In this document: positions 17,034 through 24,776 of the stretch, in pieces
How positions within the stretch are numbered: position 1 is the stretch's first letter
How the letters are laid out: the number at the start of each line of letters is the position of its first letter
Source of the DNA: Phycisphaerales bacterium
Lineage (GTDB): Bacteria > Planctomycetota > Phycisphaerae > Phycisphaerales > SM1A02
Assembly: GCA_029242715.1 (NCBI GenBank)
Contig: JAQWTL010000033.1
Coordinates: 90,289-154,288 of the forward strand
Direction: 5' to 3'
DNA: 64,000 nucleotides
The notes under the pieces: model-generated
Told to the model about the DNA's origin: nothing
The model's input: only the letters and a program-made list of their open reading frames with translations
Database searches by the model: none
Translations under genes and position numbers: made by a program

Positions 17034-19133
17034 ATGCCCACCATCCAACTCCCTGACGGTTCAACTCGAGAATTTGACCAGGCTGTTACCCCGGCACAGG
17101 TGGCCGAGGACATCGGCCCCGGACTTGCCCAGTCGGCCATCGGCGCCAAGCTCAATGGCGACCTTGTTGACCTGCAGACCCCCATTGATGAAGACGCTTC
17201 CCTGGCCATCGTGACCGCACGCAAGGGGGAAAGTGATTCCAGTGATGACGCCCTCTGGCTGATACGCCACAGTGCGGCCCATGTCATGGCGGAAGCCATT
17301 CAGCGAATCTGGCCGGATGTCCAGCTGGTCTACGGACCACCAGTAGAAGGCGGCTTCTACTACGACATGTGGTTGCCAGAAGATTCGAGGATCAGCAGCG
17401 ATGACTTCGAACGCATCGAAGCCGAGATGAAATCGATTGTTGATGAAAAACGACCCTTCACCCGTTATGAGATGAACGCCAAGGAAGGCCTTGCCAAGCT
17501 CCAATCAGAAGGCAGCAAGTACAAGATCGATAATGCCCAACGGGCCGTCGAGGCCGGTTCGGATGAGTTGTCCTGGTATGCAACTGGTGATCCGGGCAAC
17601 AACTGGGAAGATCTCTGCCGTGGCCCCCATGTGCCAAACACGGGTCGAATTGGTGCCTTCAAAGTCATGAGCATCGCCTCCAGCTACTGGCATGGCGACT
17701 CCAACTCTGACCGCCTCACCAGAATCTACGGGACCGCGTTCACCGACAAAAAACAACTCAAGCGTCACCTCAAGAGACTGGAAGAAGCACGGAAGCGTGA
17801 TCACAGGGTGATCGGCAAGCAGCTTGGGCTGTTCACAATCGATGATGCAGTCGGGCCTGGACTCATCCTCTGGAAACCTGCCGGCAGCGTCATCCGCCAG
17901 GCCCTTCAGGACTTCATTTCAAAGCACACCTACAGACAAGGCTACGACCAGGTCTTCACCCCACACATTGGTCGCCTGGAGCTGTACCGCACATCCGGAC
18001 ACTTCCCCTACTACCAGGAAAGCCAATATCCGCCCATCATCGAACGCGACCAGTTGTCGATGCTGGCTGCCGAGGGATGTACCTGTGGCGACCTTTCCAA
18101 CCGCCTGCAGACCGGCGAGGTCGAAGGCTATCTGCTGAAACCCATGAACTGCCCTCATCACATCAGGATCTATGCCAGTGAGCAAAGGTCCTACCGTGAT
18201 CTCCCTGTCAGGCTGGCTGAGTTTGGGACGGTCTATCGTCACGAGCAGTCCGGGGAACTCAGCGGCATGCTCCGAGTACGTGGCTTTACTCAGGATGACG
18301 GGCATCTGTTCTGCATGCCTGAACAAATTGGTGACGAGGTCCAGGGCTGTCTGGAACTCGTCAAGATCATCTTCAAGACACTGGGGATGGACGACTACCG
18401 AATCCGCGTTGGCCTCCGAGATCCTGGCAGTGACAAGTATGTGGGTGATCCAGCCAACTGGGAACTGGCGGAAGCCGCCTGCATCCAGGCCGCAGAAGCC
18501 CTCGGCATGCCCTTCGAATCAGAAGAGGGCGAAGCCGCCTTCTACGGCCCGAAGATCGACTTCGTTGTTCGAGATGCCATCGGCCGGGACTGGCAACTCG
18601 GAACGGTTCAGGTCGACTACAACCTTCCTGAGCGATTCGAACTCACCTACATCGGCGCGGACAACACCGCCCACAGGCCCGTGATGATCCATCGAGCGCC
18701 CTTCGGTTCGATGGAACGGTTCATTGGCTTCCTCATCGAGCATTTCGCCGGAGCCTTCCCCGCCTGGCTATCCCCTGAACAGGTCCGGGTTCTCCCCGTG
18801 AGCGAGAAAAGCCTGGACTATGCCCGCGAGGTCAGGAGCCACCTCCTGGAGCAGGATCTCCGGGTGGGGCTGGATGCCACTGATGAGCGACTGAATGCCA
18901 AAGTCCGCTCCGCTGCTGAACTCAAGATTCCCTACGTCCTGGTGGTTGGGCCAAGAGATGCCGAGAACCGCACCGTCAGCGTTCGTGTCCATGGCATTGA
19001 ACGGGATTTAGGTGCGGTCGGACTGGATGCTTTCGTGGACGCCCTCGGCACGGAGGTCCGCGATCGTGGGCATGGAACCGCCATGAAGACGCTTTTTCCC
19101 GATTTGGAACCTGCCAAGGAGTCCAGTGACTGA
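17034..19133 (+). CDS. thrS: Threonyl-tRNA synthetase
   Basis: Charges tRNA-Thr. From the ATG at 17034 the protein is 699 residues: TGS domain (MPTIQLPDGSTREF), editing domain with the HSAAHVM zinc-type histidines and CRGPHVPNTG, the class II catalytic core with the MNCPHH zinc cysteine, motif 2 in RHEQSGELSGMLRVRGFTQD, GHLFC, motif 3 IHRAPFGSMERF, and a C-terminal anticodon-binding domain. All core ligands appear intact. It is followed, after about 260 bases, by infC, reproducing the thrS-infC order of many bacteria. The first 32 residues of the longest open frame are not needed for the TGS domain and are omitted. Confidence 0.95.
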   Translation: MPTIQLPDGSTREFDQAVTPAQVAEDIGPGLAQSAIGAKLNGDLVDLQTPIDEDASLAIVTARKGESDSSDDALWLIRHSAAHVMAEAIQRIWPDVQLVYGPPVEGGFYYDMWLPEDSRISSDDFERIEAEMKSIVDEKRPFTRYEMNAKEGLAKLQSEGSKYKIDNAQRAVEAGSDELSWYATGDPGNNWEDLCRGPHVPNTGRIGAFKVMSIASSYWHGDSNSDRLTRIYGTAFTDKKQLKRHLKRLEEARKRDHRVIGKQLGLFTIDDAVGPGLILWKPAGSVIRQALQDFISKHTYRQGYDQVFTPHIGRLELYRTSGHFPYYQESQYPPIIERDQLSMLAAEGCTCGDLSNRLQTGEVEGYLLKPMNCPHHIRIYASEQRSYRDLPVRLAEFGTVYRHEQSGELSGMLRVRGFTQDDGHLFCMPEQIGDEVQGCLELVKIIFKTLGMDDYRIRVGLRDPGSDKYVGDPANWELAEAACIQAAEALGMPFESEEGEAAFYGPKIDFVVRDAIGRDWQLGTVQVDYNLPERFELTYIGADNTAHRPVMIHRAPFGSMERFIGFLIEHFAGAFPAWLSPEQVRVLPVSEKSLDYAREVRSHLLEQDLRVGLDATDERLNAKVRSAAELKIPYVLVVGPRDAENRTVSVRVHGIERDLGAVGLDAFVDALGTEVRDRGHGTAMKTLFPDLEPAKESSD

Positions 19134-19341
19134 GCCAGCCCAGGCCGGTCTTCCACGGGAATCGTGTTGCTGTAAACACACCTCCCCGGTAATCTTTAGG
19201 CTTGGAGATGGACATGGAGTCCTCCCCTCGAAGCAGCCAACCAGGAGCCATTGCATCCGTGCAAGCCCTCGAATACAGCCTGGCCCGAATGCACTCAGCA
19301 TGAGGTGCTGCTTCCCTTCAAATTGGTTCGCATACAACGCG

Positions 19342-19361
19342 TCATCGCAGAGTCGCGATGA
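19342..19361 (+). promoter_or_regulatory. Hairpin in the infC leader
   Basis: TCATCGC (19342-19348) and GCGATGA (19355-19361) form a seven-base-pair stem with a six-base loop, 34 bases before the proposed infC start. The 262-base thrS-infC gap otherwise holds only short weak ORFs and no clear gene. A leader structure here could take part in infC control, but no known ribosomal-protein leader is recognised. Confidence 0.3.
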
Positions 19362-19395
19362 TCGTCAATCACTATTCCTTCTGGAGAACTGAGTC

Positions 19396-20067
19396 ATCGC
19401 ACGTCGCCGCTACTTCCGCCCGCAGGAGAACATTCGAAACCTGCCCCGGATCAACGACCAGATCCGCAAATCGCCCATTCGCCTGATCGACGAGAACGAA
19501 GACATGATTGGTGTCGTCGATGTACGTGACGCCATTGATCGTGCCAAGGAAGCTGGACTCGACCTCGTCGAGGTCTCACCAGAATCCGATCCACCAGTCT
19601 GTCGCATCCTTGACTTCGGCAAGTATCGCTATGAACAGTCGAAGAAAGAGAAGGCCAACAGGGCACGCTCCAAATCAGTGGAAATGAAGGAAGTTCGGCT
19701 TGGACGATCAATGAAGATCGATCCGCATGACATTTCCATTCGACTCCAGCAAGCCAGAAAGTTCCTGATGGATGGACACAAGGTCCAGATCGTTCAGAAC
19801 TTCCGTGGCCGTGAAATGCTGCATCGTGAACGTGGTCGTGACCGAATGGCAGACGTGATTGCAACTCTCGAGGACATCGCAAAGGTCGAGATGGAACCAC
19901 GCATGGCTGGCAGGCGGATGAGCATCATCCTCTCACCGGACAAGAACAAGATCAGTCACATCCAGCGGCAGGAAGCATCCAAGGCGCCAGCAAAGGCACC
20001 AGCAGAGGCGCCACCTGAGCAACCCGCTGCTTCTGATGACAGCACGACTGAACCTGCCGGCGAATGA
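19396..20067 (+). CDS. infC: Translation initiation factor IF-3, ATC start codon
   Basis: IF-3 binds the 30S subunit and checks start-codon pairing. IF-3 homology (RINDQIRKSPIRLIDEN) begins well before the first in-frame ATG (19504). The frame upstream is closed by a TGA at 19390, leaving only GTC at 19393 and ATC at 19396 before the coding sequence. ATC is preceded by GGAG at 19383-19386 with nine bases of spacing, giving a 223-residue protein. This fits the family habit of starting infC with AUU or AUC for autoregulation. Later motifs include VCRILDFGKYRYEQSKKEK and FRGREMLHRERGRDRM. The C-terminus has an Ala/Pro-rich tail of about 35 residues. rpmI and rplT do not follow; a convergent MATE gene does. 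Confidence 0.9.
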   Translation: MARRRYFRPQENIRNLPRINDQIRKSPIRLIDENEDMIGVVDVRDAIDRAKEAGLDLVEVSPESDPPVCRILDFGKYRYEQSKKEKANRARSKSVEMKEVRLGRSMKIDPHDISIRLQQARKFLMDGHKVQIVQNFRGREMLHRERGRDRMADVIATLEDIAKVEMEPRMAGRRMSIILSPDKNKISHIQRQEASKAPAKAPAEAPPEQPAASDDSTTEPAGE

Positions 20068-20102
20068 AGCCGGTGGGTTGATCGGTACGCCCAAGAGCCC
20101 GG

Positions 20103-21641
20103 TCAGATCTCTCGTTTCGCCCAGCCACCATTGACGAACCTCGCCAGGAACATGATGGCGCGGATACCCAGTTCTCCGCAGAGGCCGAGCCAGATCCCCG
20201 GAAGCCCCCACTCGAAGTAGACACCGAGCAGCCAGGCAGCCGGCAAGCGGATCCCGTAGCTTGAGACGACTGTGATGATGAAGACCCATACAGTGTCACC
20301 CGTGCCTCTCAAGGCCTGACGGATGACCATCGACACGGCAAAGAACACCTGCGTCGCACCACATATGAGCAGCAGCTTCGGAACCACGGCCAGATGCAGT
20401 TCCTGAGTCGAAATGATCCTGGTGAGTTCCTCACCCCAGATCATGAAGACGACTCCGATGAGACCCATCAGTACGACACCGATGCAAACGCAGAACCAGA
20501 CCGCTCTTCGCGCCATGGCGATGTTGCCGGCACCCAGATACTGACCGGCAAGCGCCCCGGCAGCAATGCCGATGGCAAAGCCCGGCAGGAAGCTGAAGGC
20601 CTCCCATTGCACAGCAATGATGTGTGCACCCTGCAATCCTTCACCTGACATCATCAGGCCAGTTGAATCCTGGCCGGTTTCCCCCATCATCGCCGTGCGG
20701 ATCTCCTTGCCAGCAATCGAACCGATGAACCCCAGGACGATGATGTTGGCAATCCACATCGCAAGGCCTTCAAAGAAATTGGGGATGCCGATTCGGACAA
20801 CCCTCCATGCGATGGAAGGATGAAGTGTCATCAACTTCGGCTGAAGCCGAAGGTCTCTGATGCCTTTGAAGAGTATGAACAGGGTCAGAAAAGCTCCCAC
20901 GCAGATACTGATGAGACTTCCAAGCACGATCCCCAGCACTTCAAGATCAAAGCTGAAGGGATTTGCCAGCACCTGATCACCAAACTGAATGTCCGCCCCG
21001 GAGAGCATCCAGGAAGCGAAGACATTCACGATGTTGATGACCACGCTGATCAGGAAGGGCTTGAGCGTGTCACCGGCACCTTGCATGCACATGGCACCAA
21101 CAATGATCACCCCGAAGAAAGGCATGGAGACCGCAAAGGTCTTGACATACTGATTGCAGAAAACGGTCGCCTGCTCGCCCAGGCCACCGATGCTTGCCAG
21201 ATAGTCACTGCAAACCCACATGACCACACCACACAGGACGCCCCAGGCGACGCTCAATGACAACGCCTGGCCCAGGGCACGCTCCCCAAGGCCAACGTCA
21301 CCAGCCCCCATGGATCGAGCAATGATGGCCTGTCCGCCAATGCCCAGTCCGGACATGGCGATGCCGATCAGCCAACCGACATAGGAACCCACACCAACAC
21401 CATCAAGTGCTGCAATGACGATGTCTTTTGGCAAGTGACCGGCCAGGATCTTGTCCACGAGACCGACGAAGGCCGCCATGACCTGCTGCAGCAGGACGGG
21501 AAAGGCCACGATGGCGATGGCAGCGCCCAGCGACTTGCCCGCCAGGCGGCCGGATTTGATCTCGCCAGAGGCTGTAGCGGGCGCCTCAATCAACTCGGTG
21601 GGGTCCGAGGCTGGGATGTCCTCGCGATGGGGATCTTCCAC
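20103..21641 (-). CDS. MATE family multidrug/organic-cation efflux transporter
   Basis: A 512-residue membrane protein with about twelve spans in two repeated halves. Typical MATE features include FPVLLQQVMAAFVGLVDKIL in span 1, GIGGQAIIARSMGAGD in span 2, LLICGATQVFFAVSMVIRQA with LRGTGDT in the C-terminal half, and AGALAGQYLGAGN as the second-half match to the span 2 motif. The N-terminal 40 residues are hydrophilic and Glu/Pro/Ala-rich. It would export organic compounds in exchange for Na+ or H+; the substrate is unknown. It ends convergent with infC and is 18 bases downstream of the MDR dehydrogenase, so it is probably the last gene of the minus-strand run that starts at 26831. Confidence 0.88.
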   Translation of the reverse strand: MEDPHREDIPASDPTELIEAPATASGEIKSGRLAGKSLGAAIAIVAFPVLLQQVMAAFVGLVDKILAGHLPKDIVIAALDGVGVGSYVGWLIGIAMSGLGIGGQAIIARSMGAGDVGLGERALGQALSLSVAWGVLCGVVMWVCSDYLASIGGLGEQATVFCNQYVKTFAVSMPFFGVIIVGAMCMQGAGDTLKPFLISVVINIVNVFASWMLSGADIQFGDQVLANPFSFDLEVLGIVLGSLISICVGAFLTLFILFKGIRDLRLQPKLMTLHPSIAWRVVRIGIPNFFEGLAMWIANIIVLGFIGSIAGKEIRTAMMGETGQDSTGLMMSGEGLQGAHIIAVQWEAFSFLPGFAIGIAAGALAGQYLGAGNIAMARRAVWFCVCIGVVLMGLIGVVFMIWGEELTRIISTQELHLAVVPKLLLICGATQVFFAVSMVIRQALRGTGDTVWVFIITVVSSYGIRLPAAWLLGVYFEWGLPGIWLGLCGELGIRAIMFLARFVNGGWAKREI

Positions 21642-21659
21642 GGGACTGATAGCCTAACG

Positions 21660-22643
21660 TCAGGGGCTTACAAGCACCTTGCGACCAGTCGCCAATTGCG
21701 GATCAACCAGTACCGAGGGGACATCCTCCAGCCGTCGCCTCACGCCTACCAGGCTCACGACATCGACCTGATCGGTTGCGATGTGATTCAAGCCTTCCCG
21801 GACAGGGCCGAAGGAAGATCCCAGCAAGCGGACTTCAGAGTCCACCAGCCTCTGCAGATCAAGAGATGTGCCACCAGCCCCCATCACCTGTGGGGCAATC
21901 ATCTGGATGATCGTCCCCCTGGGACGCACGAAGCCGAGTGTTGCTGCCACGGAAGCAGGATCACCAGTGCATTCCACGACGATGTCCTGGTCACCTCGAA
22001 GGCCTGCCTCCTCACGATGGCGATGTCGAATCCCCCATCGTTCGCATCGTTCCAGCAATTCAACATGCTCTCCAAGCACACGAACCGAAGCATTCAGGCG
22101 AACAAGGACCTGAGCGGTCAGCATCGCCAGGGCGTTATCACCAACGATCGTGACATAGGTCTGCCCTTCGATCCTGGCTTGCCTTGCAGCCTGAATCGCA
22201 CGGGCTACTGGAACGGCAAAGACTGCAGAATCATTGTCGACATGGTCGGGAATCTTCACCAGAGACTCGATCGGGACCACCAGTCGTTGCGACAGCCCTC
22301 CATCAGCACCATCACGACCCATGATTCGACGTTCACGACAATGTGACCGCAAACCGGCTCCACACCACTGGCATGAACCGCAACTCAGCAGCGGATCAAC
22401 CACCACCCTGGAATCCAGCCACTCTTCAGAAGCCGCTTCAACTTGTCGCACCCTGCCGACGATCTCCTGGCCGGGAACTCCATTGAACGGCACGCGGCCC
22501 TGCCCGATGGCCGCATCAAGGTGGGACAAGCCGACGCGGTTGATGTCAACAAGAGCCTCCCCGGAAGCAGGCATCGGGTCGGGCCTGTTTTCAAGCTCGA
22601 TCGTCCCATCTCGGACAACAACGCAACGATTGACCTCGGTCAC
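21660..22643 (-). CDS. MDR-family alcohol dehydrogenase-like protein lacking catalytic zinc ligands
   Basis: A 327-residue medium-chain dehydrogenase. The structural zinc loop is complete (CGSCQWCGAGLRSHC). At the catalytic site the usual cysteine is Ser-like (GLSHLDAAIGQG, where C-x-T-D is expected), and the GHE histidine is Gln (PGQEIVGRV), so catalytic zinc binding is probably lost. The nucleotide-binding half is recognisable but has only VTIVGDNALAMLTAQ in place of a clear G-x-G-x-x-G. It may be an NAD(P)-binding oxidoreductase with a changed mechanism, or a non-catalytic paralogue. It overlaps the preceding HEAT lipoprotein by four bases (ATGA). Confidence 0.75.
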   Translation of the reverse strand: MTEVNRCVVVRDGTIELENRPDPMPASGEALVDINRVGLSHLDAAIGQGRVPFNGVPGQEIVGRVRQVEAASEEWLDSRVVVDPLLSCGSCQWCGAGLRSHCRERRIMGRDGADGGLSQRLVVPIESLVKIPDHVDNDSAVFAVPVARAIQAARQARIEGQTYVTIVGDNALAMLTAQVLVRLNASVRVLGEHVELLERCERWGIRHRHREEAGLRGDQDIVVECTGDPASVAATLGFVRPRGTIIQMIAPQVMGAGGTSLDLQRLVDSEVRLLGSSFGPVREGLNHIATDQVDVVSLVGVRRRLEDVPSVLVDPQLATGRKVLVSP

Positions 22644-23554
22644 GGGGTGTTGTCCACCTTCTCAAGCTCCACGGTCGCCTCTTCACGCTCGAGCGCTTCT
22701 GGTGAAGGCGTCTCCTCCCACGTGCGACGTTCGTCGCGGGATCGCTTGCCAGTTGGCGTACCTGGCTTCTCCCAACTCATGTCGAGCCAGAAGGCCGCGT
22801 ACTCCCACCAGGACGAGTCTCGTGAGTAGGTCGGGAAGAAGTATTCACGCTGATCCTTGAATGCGGTTCCATTGGCAATCGCTGAGGAATACCAGGTCTG
22901 CCAGGTCACACGGTCCAGCCCGAATTTCTGACCCGTCAACATCCACAAGGACTCTGCAGCTTCGGTATTCACACTGAGTTCATTGGCATCCAGTGCAAAG
23001 AACAACATCTGAACAACCCGATCCTCGGGATATTGCCCCAGGGCAACACAGACCGAGGCCCTCACTTCTCCATTCTCCTCCGAGTCCCGAATCGATTTTT
23101 CGAGAACGCTGATCACTTCCGAGTTATGAAGTCTCTGAAGCGCCAAAGCGGCATACCACCGCACGGTCTCGTTCTTCTCGACCTGTTGACTGAGATAGGG
23201 CGCGATGAGCATGGCATCCTTGGAATCTCCATGACGAGCCAAAGCCGTGATGGCTGCCGCCCGTACAAGGGGATCAGGATCGTTCTCGACATAATCGCGA
23301 TACATCTTGAGATAGGCCTCGACACCACCGAAGGGGGCATTGGCCAGCAGAACGACGCCCTCACGACGCAGGTCGGGGTTGTAAGGATCCAGAGCATCAC
23401 GAGCCGCTTCAATCGGCGACTTGGCAAAGAGGGTTTCACCGATGTCGTTGAAATCTTCCATGACACAGCCAGCAGTACATGCAAGGACAGCTGCTCCCAA
23501 CAGCCCGAGCGCTGTCGAAAAACCGTGCCTGGATCTGTTCCTGATTGGCTTCAT
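22640..23554 (-). CDS. HEAT-repeat lipoprotein
   Basis: A 304-residue secreted protein: an N-terminal basic and hydrophobic signal (about residues 10-30) ends in LACTAGC, a lipobox-like site. The centre has HEAT-type helical pairs such as DPDPLVRAAAITALARHGD, NETVRWYAALALQRLHNSEV and NGEVRASVCVALGQYPEDRV. The C-terminal 90 residues are Trp- and charge-rich (SWWEYAAFWLDMSW) and have no recognised fold. Such proteins serve as scaffolds in the envelope. It overlaps both neighbours by four bases (ATGA) and is cotranslated with the membrane/TPR protein upstream and the MDR dehydrogenase downstream. Confidence 0.75.
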   Translation of the reverse strand: MKPIRNRSRHGFSTALGLLGAAVLACTAGCVMEDFNDIGETLFAKSPIEAARDALDPYNPDLRREGVVLLANAPFGGVEAYLKMYRDYVENDPDPLVRAAAITALARHGDSKDAMLIAPYLSQQVEKNETVRWYAALALQRLHNSEVISVLEKSIRDSEENGEVRASVCVALGQYPEDRVVQMLFFALDANELSVNTEAAESLWMLTGQKFGLDRVTWQTWYSSAIANGTAFKDQREYFFPTYSRDSSWWEYAAFWLDMSWEKPGTPTGKRSRDERRTWEETPSPEALEREEATVELEKVDNTP

Positions 23555-24750
23555 CTGTTCAATCCTCCAGGAGAGCCCTTGCCCCCGTCAGTGCTGCGGG
23601 GATCCTCTGCAATCTCATTGGCTCGTTCTCGCAACCGTTCCATCATCTCACCAACTTCATCTGCCATCGTATCCATCGGATACTCCATCGTGATTCGTTC
23701 ACCACATCGCACGGCTTCCTGCCAATCATGCCCGGAAACGGCATCACGAAACTGCTTTTTCAAGAGCCTGCGATGTTCTGCGATGACCTCCTGGGCAGAA
23801 GACCGCAAGGCCTCGGCTTCCTCCCGTTCAAGATACCGATCGAGCTCTCGGAGCAGGTTCATGGATCGCTCTGTATCACCTGCGGCGACAGCCCCATCAA
23901 ACTCCACTTGAAGTGACTGTTTTCGCTCTTTGATGACCACTTCGATGTTGTGCTCCAGTTCCTCAAGCTGCGGCGAATCCGGGTAGAGCCGATGCAGACG
24001 GATTGCGAGTTGGCGAGCTCTTCGCCAACGCCCTGCACTCAGGAGGCGATGGACCTCCGTGACCTGCTGCTGGATGTCCTCGGACAACGCTGCATTTCTC
24101 AGTTCAAGCACTCGAGAGCGGGCCGTATCAGCCTCCTCGTTGTACCCAAAGAGTTTTTCCATGTCCTGGCACAGGACCAGGGCAGCGTTGAAATCCCCAC
24201 GATTGACATCGTTCTCGATGGTGCGGCGAAGCAGTTCCAGTTCTCGCTCACGGTAAAGCACACGACGAGCTGTATCACTGAGCATGGACTGCTTGTGGAT
24301 TTCAGCAAGCATGCTGAGCACTGCAGCATTGCCGTTCTCTGGTGCCCCACCTGAAACCACCCGGGACCAGATCGCAGTCGAACAGAAGGCGATGATGAGG
24401 AAGAGGCCACCCATTCCATACAACACAACGGCAACTATCTGCTCAGGGGACTGCGTCATGACGTACCCCATGCCAAGAAACATGAGACCGATGACTCCCG
24501 CGAACCACAACAATGGCGCCTCATACTGCTCGAACAAGACACCGACGATCACGCCGGCTATTGCAAGAATCGCAGCCCCCAGCAGAAAGGCGCCAATCCA
24601 GTTCTCAGGCGAAAGTTTCGCCTGGCCCGGGAACCGCTCACTGATGTAGTCGAATCCAATCCAGATCATGAACAGGCAGATCAGCAAGACGCTGATCACC
24701 GGCAAAGTCCGGAACTGCAACCGCAGGGAAGAGGAAGGCTGTCCATTCAC
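23551..24750 (-). CDS. Membrane protein with TPR-like cytoplasmic domain
   Basis: A 399-residue protein with four hydrophobic spans in the first 130 residues (starting VISVLLICLFMIWIGFDYIS and WIGAFLLGAAILAIAGVIVG), followed by a soluble, highly charged helical domain of about 250 residues. Helix pairs such as NRGDFNAALVLCQDMEKLF, LLSAGRWRRARQLAIRLHRL and SGHDWQEAVRCGERITMEYP are TPR-like. No enzyme motif is seen. The start at 24750 follows the EF-G paralogue by 26 bases, so it may be in the same transcript, and its stop overlaps the HEAT lipoprotein start (ATGA). The pairing of a membrane/TPR protein with a HEAT lipoprotein suggests that they act together at the envelope; this is inference. 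Confidence 0.65.
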   Translation of the reverse strand: MNGQPSSSLRLQFRTLPVISVLLICLFMIWIGFDYISERFPGQAKLSPENWIGAFLLGAAILAIAGVIVGVLFEQYEAPLLWFAGVIGLMFLGMGYVMTQSPEQIVAVVLYGMGGLFLIIAFCSTAIWSRVVSGGAPENGNAAVLSMLAEIHKQSMLSDTARRVLYRERELELLRRTIENDVNRGDFNAALVLCQDMEKLFGYNEEADTARSRVLELRNAALSEDIQQQVTEVHRLLSAGRWRRARQLAIRLHRLYPDSPQLEELEHNIEVVIKERKQSLQVEFDGAVAAGDTERSMNLLRELDRYLEREEAEALRSSAQEVIAEHRRLLKKQFRDAVSGHDWQEAVRCGERITMEYPMDTMADEVGEMMERLRERANEIAEDPRSTDGGKGSPGGLNR

Positions 24751-24776
24751 GAAATCAGTGTAACCGGCCCGCCAGA

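Noticed and set aside
19126..19392. An 88-codon frame between thrS and infC
   Set aside because: It has no ribosome-binding site or domain and ends at the TGA just before the proposed infC start; it is most likely leader sequence.
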